Assembly (NCBI GenBank): GCA_017625755.1
Contig: JAGAKG010000002.1
Coordinates: 1-42,669 of the forward strand
Reading direction: 5' to 3'
From: Clostridia bacterium
GTDB taxonomy: Bacteria > Bacillota > Clostridia > Oscillospirales > CAG-272
DNA: 42,669 nucleotides
In this document: positions 22,819 to 31,182 of the stretch, piece by piece
How the letters are laid out: every line of letters begins with the position of its first letter
Position numbering within the stretch: position 1 is the first letter of the stretch
Position numbers and translations under genes: made by a program
The notes under the pieces: model-generated
Databases searched by the model: none
Told to the model about the DNA's origin: nothing
The model's input: only the letters and a program-made list of their open reading frames with translations

Positions 22819-23167
22819 GAATTACAGAGGCACACCTCGTGGCAAAATATGTTGAAAATGATAGAATTTTCTCTGTTTGTGCCACAGAAGACACTGCGAT
22901 GAGCGAAATATTATACGAGGATATCGAAACTGGGCACTCTACTTGCGGAACGCTGACACTATTATTTATCCTTATGTAAATGAAAAATAGTGATTATTTC
23001 CTTGCTGAATAAAAGCATAGAGAAAATCACATAATCATAATAACGAAAGGAATCCTTGTTTTCCTCCGAGACATTTCCGCCTCGGAGGTTTTCTGTTCAT
23101 AACGTACGCGGTTTTATTTTGGGCTTACTATATGCAAAATTTATATTATGTTTTTGCCAACTTTTAA
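22819..23167. other. Intergenic stretch with a terminator and a doubtful 46-codon frame
   Basis: A perfect 8-bp hairpin CCTCCGAG/CTCGGAGG (23063-23070 with 23081-23088) followed by TTTTCTG should end the DUF4143 transcript. A GTG-started frame at 22839-22979 (starting AKYVENDRIFSVCATEDTAM) has AGAGG 8 bases upstream but no recognisable family; it may be a gene relic. Nothing else is seen. Confidence 0.4.
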
Positions 23168-23196
23168 TTGACAATTCACAGAATTTATGCTATAAC
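23168..23196 (+). promoter_or_regulatory. Promoter of the GH2 gene
   Basis: -35 TTGACA (23168-23173), 17-base spacer, -10 TATAAC (23191-23196). The leader to the ATG is about 110 bases with GGAGG 7 bases before the start. Confidence 0.75.
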
Positions 23197-23313
23197 ATTA
23201 AAAGAGATAACAAAGAGCGGGTCTAAAAGCCGACCAAAATTATTCAAACAAATACAAAATCCAATGTTATCGATATGAAAACTTATTCTATTAACGCACA
23301 CGGAGGAAACGCA

Positions 23314-25119
23314 ATGAAAGAGACATTACCGAAAAATTTTGAAATCACGATGCCGAGAACAGATTATCCAAGACCTGATTGGGTAAGAAACGATTGGTAT
23401 TGCTTAAACGGAAGTTGGGAATTCGCTTATGACTATGGTCGAAGTGGCGAAGCTCGCGGTATGGTTGTAAACGGTGAATATCCTCTTACCATCAATGTAC
23501 CGTTTTGCCCGGAAAGTAAATTGTCGGGAATTGGCAACACGGATTTTATTCCTGCGGTATGGTATAGAAAGACACTGCATTTCGACTCTTTGCCAAACGG
23601 CCGCTGTCTCCTGCATTTCGGTGCGGTGGATTATTTTACAAAGGTTTGGGTAAACGGTAAACTTTGCGGGACTCACAAGGGCGGTTATACGGAGTTTTCC
23701 TTTGATATAACTCACGCTATTTGCGAAGGTGAAACTGTGATCGTTGTTTATGCGGAGGACGATCTCCGTTCGGGACTTCAAGCTAGCGGAAAGCAAAGCA
23801 AGAGTTATCATTCTGCCGATTGCACATATACACGTACGACGGGAATCTGGCAAACAGTTTGGTTTGAGATAGTACCCGAACGGTATTTAACAACGGCAAA
23901 AATGACACCTCACGCAATCGATGGGTGTCTTGACGTACAGGCAACTGCGTTTTTGCCCTCGCAAGGGGATAAACTCAGACTTTCTGCGTACTACCAAGGA
24001 AAGCCGGTAGGACAAACAGAGGCTCAGTTTGTAGGTGATTTGGCTACTGCAAGACTTTCGGTAGATGAATTACACCTGTGGGAGGTAGGCAAGCCCGAGC
24101 TTTATGATCTGACCTTGGAATTGATTGATGGAAAAAGTGAAGAAACCGTTGATCTTGTGGAGAGCTATTTTGCTCTGAGGGACGTTTCCTTTACAAAAAA
24201 ATCTCTCACGGTCAACGGTAAACCCGTATTTATGCGGTTGATTCTCGATCAAGGCTTTAATCCCGACGGAATATATACTGCTCCCTCGGCAGAATTTCTG
24301 AAAAAGGATATCGAGCTTGCGATAGAGCTCGGATTTAACGGTGCTCGTTTTCATCAAAGAATTTTCGAAAAAAGAAGCTTATATTATGCCGATATGCTTG
24401 GATACATGGTTTGGGTAGAAATGCCGATCATAACCAGCGTATCATTGGAAACCTTGGACACGATGGAGCACTATATCCCCGAATGGATAGAAATCGTAAA
24501 CAGTCACTATAATCACCCGTCGGTGGTTGGCTGGGCTCCCCTGAACGAAACCTACCACCGTATAAAAATGAACGAGTATTCGCACGAATTATTCTATTCG
24601 CTTACCAAAGAAATGGACGCATACAGACCTACAATCGACGCAAGCGGCGGCGTTCATTATACTAAAACGGATATGTTTGATACACACGATTACGAGCAGA
24701 ATGTGGAGCTGTTCGGAAAGCATTATGAGAAGATGGCAGAGGACGACTCTTCTTTCTATTCTGCGGGACCGAATTACAGAGGAAAAGCACCTCTTCGCAG
24801 AGATACCTACCGTGGACAAGCGTTTTGGGTAAGTGAATACGGAGGCGCTTTTTGGAATCCCGCGCTTGCTGAAAACGGAGACGGTTGGGGATATGGAGAT
24901 ACTCCCAAAAGCGAAGAAGAGTTTGTGCAACGATACGTAGGATTGACCGATGTGTTGCTTTCTCATCCTCGCATATGCGGATTCTGTTATACGCAGCTTA
25001 CGGATATCGAGCAGGAACAGAACGGACTGTATTACTACGACAGAACAAGAAAATTCTCCGATGATGTTTATGACCGTATTCGCGCAATAAACAAAAAGCA
25101 AGCAGAGCTCGAGAAATAA
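23314..25119 (+). CDS. Glycoside hydrolase family 2 enzyme (beta-glycosidase)
   Basis: A 601-residue retaining beta-glycosidase, cytoplasmic because no signal peptide is present. N-terminal sugar-binding jelly roll (about 1-180, with RPDWVRNDWYCLNGSWEFAY), immunoglobulin-like domain (about 190-280), then a TIM barrel. The acid/base Glu412 is in WAPLNETYHR and the nucleophile Glu508 in WVSEYGGAFW. The barrel entry reads GFNGARFHQRIFEKRSLYYA, without the usual RTSHYP-like motif. Specificity (galactosidase, glucuronidase or other) is not decided by sequence. The ATG at 23314 follows GGAGG; the in-frame ATG 39 bases earlier lacks a ribosome binding site. Single gene between a promoter and a terminator. 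Confidence 0.88.
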   Translation: MKETLPKNFEITMPRTDYPRPDWVRNDWYCLNGSWEFAYDYGRSGEARGMVVNGEYPLTINVPFCPESKLSGIGNTDFIPAVWYRKTLHFDSLPNGRCLLHFGAVDYFTKVWVNGKLCGTHKGGYTEFSFDITHAICEGETVIVVYAEDDLRSGLQASGKQSKSYHSADCTYTRTTGIWQTVWFEIVPERYLTTAKMTPHAIDGCLDVQATAFLPSQGDKLRLSAYYQGKPVGQTEAQFVGDLATARLSVDELHLWEVGKPELYDLTLELIDGKSEETVDLVESYFALRDVSFTKKSLTVNGKPVFMRLILDQGFNPDGIYTAPSAEFLKKDIELAIELGFNGARFHQRIFEKRSLYYADMLGYMVWVEMPIITSVSLETLDTMEHYIPEWIEIVNSHYNHPSVVGWAPLNETYHRIKMNEYSHELFYSLTKEMDAYRPTIDASGGVHYTKTDMFDTHDYEQNVELFGKHYEKMAEDDSSFYSAGPNYRGKAPLRRDTYRGQAFWVSEYGGAFWNPALAENGDGWGYGDTPKSEEEFVQRYVGLTDVLLSHPRICGFCYTQLTDIEQEQNGLYYYDRTRKFSDDVYDRIRAINKKQAELEK

Positions 25120-25282
25120 ACACCCCGTGTAACTTCACACAGTTCCAAAGTGTGACTAAAAACATACAAAACTTCACTCGTGCGATAGTGCATACGCCCG
25201 GGAGAACAAAATTACGCCGTCTGTAGTTTAAAGTAGATAGTCAAAGGTGACTTCAACGCCAAAACCGAACCCCCAAAAAAAG

Positions 25283-25319
25283 AAACGGTCCTTTAGAGCA
25301 GTCCTCTAAAGGACCGTTT
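25283..25319 (+). terminator. Strong hairpin after the GH2 gene
   Basis: Perfect 15-bp stem (25283-25297 with 25305-25319) and a 7-base loop, preceded by A-rich sequence. It lies 163 bases past the stop. Between stop and hairpin no coding sequence is seen. Confidence 0.75.
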
Positions 25320-25334
25320 GAATATTAGGTAAAA

Positions 25335-25565
25335 CACCGATACAAAAAGAAAGATTGTCAAGGCTATATATCATAATTATATAATCCGCGTACGCTATAA
25401 CGCAATATGCTTAAAAAGTACACCTTTTTGACGAAAAAATGAGTGTTTTTTGGGGTGAGGATGTGATATAATGAACCGAACATGTCGGATGTAATGTTGT
25501 ATATTTTATCTTCAAGACCTATTAAAACCGAAAGATATGCTATGTTTTTTGTCCGCGAAATTTAA
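25335..25565. promoter_or_regulatory. Promoter-only duplicate of the AraC/GH20 divergent control region
   Basis: About 220 bases align with 37485-37710, the region between an araC-type gene and the GH20-like operon. On the left the minus strand still encodes MIYSLDNLSF from 25374 (compare MIYNFDDLSF of the intact regulator) and then decays. On the right the first codons of a GH20-like gene remain (MFFVREI and stop, from 25542; compare MIFHPQN). A 30-base core (25403-25432) matches 37547-37576 with one difference. A -10 TATAAT (25469-25474) lacks a good -35, as expected for an activator-dependent promoter. It now drives the esterase gene. Confidence 0.75.
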
Positions 25566-25587
25566 TTACAATTTAAATGAGGCCAAA

Positions 25588-26913
25588 ATGAAAAAGAGCT
25601 TAATATGTATTTTTATGGCGGTTGCGATATTACTTTGCGCTGTTGGATGCAGCAACACAGAGAACCCCGCAGAGACTACCGCGGGAACAACTGCTGCCAC
25701 AACAACTGCGACTACACCCAAACCGGAGGAAAAATTTATGAGCGAGACACTTTTCGAGAACGGTGTGACTGATTTTCAGTTGGTTTATGACGGAAAAGAC
25801 ATAACGGTAAAGTCTTGTGTTGATGCATTTGTCGACTTTATGTTAAAAGAACATAATGTTGAGATAGGAGCTTCCGATATCAACCAAGACGATAAGAAAT
25901 ACGGCAAGGAGCTTATCATTGGTAACGCAAGAGCTGTTGCTGAGCCTGTTATCGAGAGTATGAACAACAGAAGCGATTTTGCTATTAAGGTTCTGGAGGA
26001 TGCTATCGTTCTTTGCGCTACCAACGAGCTTTCCTACAAATATCTGTTCGGGTATTTCGAGGAAATGATAACAGTCGGCGGCATTGACAACCTCACTCTC
26101 ACCTCGGACGACAACGTTGTATACAGCGTGTCGGAGATGAGGGACATGTCGTATATAGATTATTGGATGCGCGCCAACAACAAGACTGCGTGTGACCTAG
26201 AGCTTATAAAAACGGTGTTTGAGCGACGCAATAACACGTACGAGGGCACAACCCTGCCTTACTCTCTCTATGTGCCGTTTGACTACACACCCGACAAGAA
26301 TTATCCCGTGCTTCTCTTTATGCACGGCGCGGGCTCCCGAGGTAACGACGGCGAGGCTCCTTTGGGCACGGGTATTGTGACTAATCTTTTCAATCTTGAG
26401 GAGGCTCCCGTAAAGGACGCTATAATCATAGTTCCCCAGTGTCCTGCCGCTCAGAAATGGGTTGATATGGATTGGACCACGGGGGCTTACAGTGTGGACG
26501 ACGTTCCCGAGTCCAACGAAATGAAGTGTGTGGTTGACATACTTGAAAAGATATTCGACGAGTTCTCGGTTGACTACAAAAGAGTTTACATGACGGGTAA
26601 TTCTATGGGCGGTATCGCTGTGTGGGATCTTCTCTCGAGATACAACGGGATTTTCGCGGGCGCGGTTCCGATATGCGGCACAGGTGACGTAAACAAAGCC
26701 TCCGTTCTGAAAAATACGGCTATATGGACCGTTCACGGTACTAACGACTCCACCGTTCCTTTCGATGGAACGGAGAATGTCTATTATGCAATTAAGGAAG
26801 CCGGCGGAGACAAAATTAAGTTCACCGTGCTGCAAGGCTACGGTCACAATGTATGGGACTGGACTTCGAAGAACGACGAAATCTATACCTGGCTCTTCCA
26901 GCAGTCGAAATAA
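25588..26913 (+). CDS. Lipoprotein carbohydrate esterase (alpha/beta hydrolase)
   Basis: A 442-residue surface lipoprotein. Signal peptide with lipobox CAVGCSN, a Thr/Ala-rich linker (ETTAGTTAATTTATTPK), an N-terminal domain of about 150 residues with no recognised family, then an esterase domain of the PHB-depolymerase/feruloyl-esterase (CE1-like) type. The triad is Ser339 in GNSMGG, Asp387 in HGTNDSTVPF and His420 in GYGHNVW; PVLLFMHGAGSRG gives the oxyanion region. It probably removes acetyl or feruloyl groups from plant glycans outside the cell. The ATG at 25588 follows GAGG and gives a proper signal peptide. It may be controlled through the duplicated operator upstream. Confidence 0.85.
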   Translation: MKKSLICIFMAVAILLCAVGCSNTENPAETTAGTTAATTTATTPKPEEKFMSETLFENGVTDFQLVYDGKDITVKSCVDAFVDFMLKEHNVEIGASDINQDDKKYGKELIIGNARAVAEPVIESMNNRSDFAIKVLEDAIVLCATNELSYKYLFGYFEEMITVGGIDNLTLTSDDNVVYSVSEMRDMSYIDYWMRANNKTACDLELIKTVFERRNNTYEGTTLPYSLYVPFDYTPDKNYPVLLFMHGAGSRGNDGEAPLGTGIVTNLFNLEEAPVKDAIIIVPQCPAAQKWVDMDWTTGAYSVDDVPESNEMKCVVDILEKIFDEFSVDYKRVYMTGNSMGGIAVWDLLSRYNGIFAGAVPICGTGDVNKASVLKNTAIWTVHGTNDSTVPFDGTENVYYAIKEAGGDKIKFTVLQGYGHNVWDWTSKNDEIYTWLFQQSK

Positions 26914-26957
26914 GATATGCTTTAAGTGAACAGATGAAAGAATAATGGGAGATTGTT

Positions 26958-28031
26958 ATGAAAAACGTTGCGGACATAGATAAGAATTTCAAAATAGAGA
27001 ACCGTGTTGTCAAAGAGGATACGGTTTTTTACAGCATCGAGTCCGCTCCGTTCAGAATATACGGAGTTTATCTTGACGACGGAAAATACAGAAGGCTTCC
27101 CGCAGATGTTGCAAGGAGCGTCAGCGACGGCGTGTTTAACCTTCATACTCACACCGCGGGCGGACGCGTGAGATTTAAGACCGATAGCTCTTACATTATA
27201 ATATCCGCCAAAATGGGGGCGAGAGGAGAGATGTCTCACTTTGCGCTTTCTGGCTCGGCGGGCTTTGATCTTTACGTGAAAAACGAGAGCGGATACGGAT
27301 ACGTAAATTCCTTTATCCCTCCGTTTTCGGCAAAGGGCGGCTATGACGGAATAATAAACCTTGGCGGAAACGAGCTTCGAGATATAACGATAAATTTTCC
27401 GCTTTACAGTGAGGTTTCGGCGCTTTATATAGGGCTATCCGATAAAGCCGTGCTCGAAAAGGCTGACGATTACGCTATTGAGAAGCCGATTGTGTATTAC
27501 GGCTCATCTATAACTCAGGGCGGGTGCGCTTCAAGACCGGGAACCTGCTATCCGAGTCTTATATCAAGAAGATTTGATTGTAATTATATAAACCTCGGAT
27601 TTTCGGGTAATGCCAGGGGCGAGAGGGAAATAGAGGCTTATATCAAGTCCCTTGATATGTCTGTGTTTGTTTACGATTACGATTATAACGCTCCGACTAC
27701 CGCTCATCTTGCGGCAACTCACGAGAGAATGTTCAGGGGGATACGCGAGGCGCATCCCGATATACCGATAATAATGCTGAGCAGACCTAAGTATAATCTT
27801 ACGGAGAGCGAAGCGGAAAACCGAGCCGTAATAGAGAATACTTATAACAACGCCCTTTCGGCAGGGGATAAAAATGTATACTTTATTTCCGGGCGGGAGC
27901 TTATGGCGGTGGCGCAAAACGAGGGCACGGTGGATAATTGCCACCCCACAGACCTTGGGTTTTTCTCAATGGCAAGGGCTCTGGGAGAGCTTATGGAGAA
28001 GATAATAGACAAGGGGGATATTCGGCGGTAA
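26958..28031 (+). CDS. SGNH/GDSL hydrolase, probable carbohydrate esterase
   Basis: A 357-residue cytoplasmic protein with two parts: an N-terminal beta domain (about 1-170, IYGVYLDDGKYRRLPADVA and later) and an SGNH domain (about 175-350). Nucleophile Ser184 is in YYGSSITQGG; LGFSGNARGE supplies the Gly and Asn of the oxyanion hole; Asp326 and His329 are in DNCHPTD. The two-domain form is like deacetylases acting on short sugars. GGGAG lies 6 bases before the ATG. It follows the lipoprotein esterase by 44 bases, likely one operon: outside deacylation first, inside deacylation second (inference). Confidence 0.82.
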   Translation: MKNVADIDKNFKIENRVVKEDTVFYSIESAPFRIYGVYLDDGKYRRLPADVARSVSDGVFNLHTHTAGGRVRFKTDSSYIIISAKMGARGEMSHFALSGSAGFDLYVKNESGYGYVNSFIPPFSAKGGYDGIINLGGNELRDITINFPLYSEVSALYIGLSDKAVLEKADDYAIEKPIVYYGSSITQGGCASRPGTCYPSLISRRFDCNYINLGFSGNARGEREIEAYIKSLDMSVFVYDYDYNAPTTAHLAATHERMFRGIREAHPDIPIIMLSRPKYNLTESEAENRAVIENTYNNALSAGDKNVYFISGRELMAVAQNEGTVDNCHPTDLGFFSMARALGELMEKIIDKGDIRR

Positions 28032-28111
28032 AATCTTTCGCCGTTGAGCGTATAATCAGCTACTGAAAAAATATTAAAAACATATAAAAAACAAATATAA
28101 GGAGTTAAGAA

Positions 28112-28687
28112 ATGAAAAGAGAACCAAGAAGATCGGCGTATGCCAAAAACGATGATCCGAATTATTATGACTACATTGTGAAGCCTAAAGTGAAGGGAAA
28201 GCTTCTCGTTAAAAGACTGCTTTTTATCCTTGCGTATATAGCTTTTGCCGTCGCCTTCAGCGCGGTATGCTTTGCTATAAAATTTATCCCGTTAATGTGC
28301 CTTGTGCTTGTGTTGACGCTTGTGGTTATATTTTTCACGTGGAGATATGTTAATCCGGAATACGTGTATTCGCTTGAAAGGTCAAATATATCCTTTTCGA
28401 TTATATACGGAGGACTTACCCGAAAGGATTTGTTTACCTATCATATCAAGGATATTGAAAAAATTGCACCTTACAGCGGCGAATATAAAGCAGAGGCGGA
28501 CGGTATTACCGACGCCGAAAGAGTATATCACATTTCCTCTATGGACGCGTACGACATTTATTATATTTACGCGACGGGTGAAGATGGAAAGAAGCGTCTT
28601 GTTTTCTTCGAGGCAACAGAGCAAAGTAAAAAGCTTCTTAGATATTATAACGATAAGACCGTAATACTTAAGCAATCCTACCTGTAA
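28112..28687 (+). CDS. Membrane protein with two helices and a C-terminal strand-rich domain
   Basis: A 191-residue protein. A basic N-terminus (KREPRRSAYAKND) is followed by two adjacent membrane helices (about 33-75) and a C-terminal domain rich in beta strands (VYSLERSNISFSIIYGGLTR and later), which resembles the PH-like fold of bacterial membrane proteins. No family is firmly recognised. AAGGAG precedes the ATG. It sits between SGNH and GH95 genes on the same strand, but its content gives no link to sugar use. Confidence 0.65.
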   Translation: MKREPRRSAYAKNDDPNYYDYIVKPKVKGKLLVKRLLFILAYIAFAVAFSAVCFAIKFIPLMCLVLVLTLVVIFFTWRYVNPEYVYSLERSNISFSIIYGGLTRKDLFTYHIKDIEKIAPYSGEYKAEADGITDAERVYHISSMDAYDIYYIYATGEDGKKRLVFFEATEQSKKLLRYYNDKTVILKQSYL

Positions 28688-28753
28688 GCTTAAAGCTATC
28701 CAGACGCAGATAAATTTTATTTTCGGCGATAATCTATGAGGCAGGGGGACAAA

Positions 28754-31135
28754 ATGAACCAAATTAAACCATCAAAGGATTCGGTTATACTGTTTGAAAA
28801 GACAGAGGCTTCGGCATTTGAAGAAGCCTTTCCGCTTGGAAACGGCGCGCTTGGCGCTATGTTTCGCGGCGGGATATTTGGTGACGTTATAGCTCTTAAT
28901 CACGACACGCTTTGGAGCGGTTATCCAAGAGGAGCTCATTATCGGGGTAACAAAAAAGAGTCGCTCGATAAAGCAAAGGCTTTGCTGCGTGAGAAAAAAT
29001 ACGTTGAAGCAGACGCGGAAATAAGCAATAATTTCGCTTCATACGGAAGCGATGCGTATATGCCAATGGGCGAGCTTACCGTGAGCTACAATTATTGTGG
29101 TAAAAAGCCTTCTGCGTACAAACGCACCCTCGATTTAACAACTGCAGTCGCGTCCGCAAGCTACAAAGTAGGCGAACAGAGGTTCACACGTTATTCTTTC
29201 GTTTCAAAGCCCGCCGATTCAATCGTTTACCGAACAGTGTGCGAAAACGGAATCTTTGATGTAAAGGTAGCGCTGACCTCACAGCTTTACTCTCGCGCGT
29301 ATTTCGATGAGGAGGGCACCCGTCTTTTCCTTGAAGGAGAATGCCCCGTAACGTCGGAGCAAAATCTATACCGAACCGACAGAAAAACACTCTACTCCGA
29401 TATACCTGCCGAAAGAGGAATACGCTTTATGTGCGCGCTTTGTCTTATTACCGATGGCAAGGTTGTCACTTATACAAAATCGTATGGAAATTCGCTCGAG
29501 GTGCTTGGAGCTACGTTTATTGATATACGTATAGTTGCAAGAACCTCCTTTAACGGATATGACAAGCACCCTTTTCTTGAGGGAAAAGAATATAAAAAAA
29601 GCTGTCTTGACGCTTTAAACTCGGTTTACGGGTGTGAAGCAAATATGCTGTTACGCGATCATATAAACGATCATAAGCAGTATTTTTCCCGCGTTGCGTT
29701 AGATCTCGGCTCAAGCGGGAAAAGTCGGCTTCCTACCTCGGAACGATTGAGACGTTATCAGAACGGAGATGAGGATAAGGCTCTGCCGGCATTGCTTTTC
29801 AATATGGGCAGATATTTGACTATCGCCTCATCTCGCAAAGGAAGTCAAGCGATAAATCTTCAAGGAATTTGGAATGAGTTGTTTTTTGCGCCGTGGCATT
29901 CCAATTACACGGTAAATATAAACACAGAAATGAATTACTTTCCCACTCTTGCCGTCAGTCTTCCCGAAATGTATGAGCCGATGCTTACCTTTATCAAGGA
30001 GGTCAGCGAAGCGGGCAAAGGTACGGCAAAGGAAATGTATGGAGCAGAGGGGTGGGTTTGTCATCACAACTCGGATCTGTGGCGCCATACGCAACCGGTA
30101 GCCGGTATGACGCTATATCTTTTCTGGAACGCCTGCGGAGCCTGGCTGTGTCATCATCTTGCCGAATATTATGAATATACGCTTGATGAGAATTTTCTTG
30201 CAAGCACGGCGCTTCCGATAATGTGTGAGTGCGCTGAATTTTATCTTTCGCAGCTTGAAGACAGTGAGGACGGATATCGAATAATTTTCGCTTCCACCTC
30301 GCCTGAAAACTTCTATATGTATGAAAAAAATCCTGTCGCGATCGCTGAAACGACCGAGATGACAATGGCGGCGGTAAGAGAGCTTTTTGGCAATATTGTA
30401 CGTTTTTCAAAACAGCTTGGCTTTGAAAGCGACGTAACGCGCAATGTTGAAAACGAGTTACCGAGACTTCGTCCGAGCGTGATCGGAAGCGATGGCAGAA
30501 TTACCGAATGGTACGGGGAGCGCGAGGAGGAGAGCATACATCACCGCCATATATCACATCTCTATGCGCTCCACCCCGGAAATGAGATTTCTCCTTTAAC
30601 GACGCCTGAGCTTGCCGATGCCTGCCGTAAAACGCTTGAGGTGCGCGGAGATGGTGGGACAGGCTGGAGTCTTGCTTGGAAATGCAACTTTTTCGCAAGA
30701 CTTTTTGACGGTGATCACGCGCTAAGCTTTATAAAGCGTCAGCTTCGTCTGTGCCACACACGCGGTCGCAAATATTCCGGCGGAGGCGGAACCTATCCGA
30801 ATCTGTTTTGCGCTTGTCCGCCCTTCCAAATAGACGGTAATTTTGGAGCGACCTCCGGAATTTGTGAGATGCTTTTACAGTCTACTCTTGACGTTGTGCA
30901 TATTATTCCGGCTTTGCCATCAGAGTGGAGGAATGCTTCGGTCCGCGGTCTTAGCGCGAAAGGAAATCGAAAAGTCGCTATTACCGTCAGAGACGGAGAG
31001 CTTTTGTTCTGCGAGATATCGGGTAGCAAGCCAAAGAAGATATACATCCAAGGCAAGGATATGACAGAAAAATTTGTTTTCGGAAATGGCAAGGCGAGTT
31101 ATTCTTTGACCTCTGAATGCCCCGAAATATTATAA
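28754..31135 (+). CDS. Glycoside hydrolase family 95 (alpha-L-fucosidase-like)
   Basis: A 793-residue cytoplasmic inverting glycosidase. The N-terminal domain has EEAFPLGNGALGAMFRGGIF and LNHDTLWSGYPRG, hallmarks of GH95. The (alpha/alpha)6 barrel carries NYTVNINTEMNYFPTLAV with the conserved Asn pair, the Trp/His-rich GWVCHHNSDLWRHTQP, STSPEN, and GDGGTGWSLAWKCNFFARLF. The late CPPFQIDGNFGATSGICEML matches the family's barrel end. GH95 members remove alpha-1,2-fucose or, in some, alpha-L-galactose. The ATG at 28754 is preferred because GGGGGAC precedes it. Followed by a bidirectional terminator. Confidence 0.92.
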   Translation: MNQIKPSKDSVILFEKTEASAFEEAFPLGNGALGAMFRGGIFGDVIALNHDTLWSGYPRGAHYRGNKKESLDKAKALLREKKYVEADAEISNNFASYGSDAYMPMGELTVSYNYCGKKPSAYKRTLDLTTAVASASYKVGEQRFTRYSFVSKPADSIVYRTVCENGIFDVKVALTSQLYSRAYFDEEGTRLFLEGECPVTSEQNLYRTDRKTLYSDIPAERGIRFMCALCLITDGKVVTYTKSYGNSLEVLGATFIDIRIVARTSFNGYDKHPFLEGKEYKKSCLDALNSVYGCEANMLLRDHINDHKQYFSRVALDLGSSGKSRLPTSERLRRYQNGDEDKALPALLFNMGRYLTIASSRKGSQAINLQGIWNELFFAPWHSNYTVNINTEMNYFPTLAVSLPEMYEPMLTFIKEVSEAGKGTAKEMYGAEGWVCHHNSDLWRHTQPVAGMTLYLFWNACGAWLCHHLAEYYEYTLDENFLASTALPIMCECAEFYLSQLEDSEDGYRIIFASTSPENFYMYEKNPVAIAETTEMTMAAVRELFGNIVRFSKQLGFESDVTRNVENELPRLRPSVIGSDGRITEWYGEREEESIHHRHISHLYALHPGNEISPLTTPELADACRKTLEVRGDGGTGWSLAWKCNFFARLFDGDHALSFIKRQLRLCHTRGRKYSGGGGTYPNLFCACPPFQIDGNFGATSGICEMLLQSTLDVVHIIPALPSEWRNASVRGLSAKGNRKVAITVRDGELLFCEISGSKPKKIYIQGKDMTEKFVFGNGKASYSLTSECPEIL

Positions 31136-31147
31136 CGACATACTTAA

Positions 31148-31178
31148 ACAAGCTTCTCCGTAAGACGGAGAAGCTTGT
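31148..31178. terminator. Bidirectional terminator between GH95 and lacZ
   Basis: Stem ACAAGCTTCTCCG (31148-31160) with CGGAGAAGCTTGT (31166-31178), then TTTTTTT on the plus strand and A/T-rich sequence on the other side. The genes converge here. Confidence 0.88.
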
Positions 31179-31182
31179 TTTT

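Noticed and set aside
22839..22979. GTG-started 46-codon gene
   Set aside because: Only a weak ribosome binding site supports it; composition and length do not exceed chance, so it is noted only in the intergenic entry.
25537..25587. Upstream start of the lipoprotein esterase at 25537
   Set aside because: It would place 17 residues before the signal peptide and overlaps the relic of another gene; the ATG at 25588 gives a proper lipobox signal.
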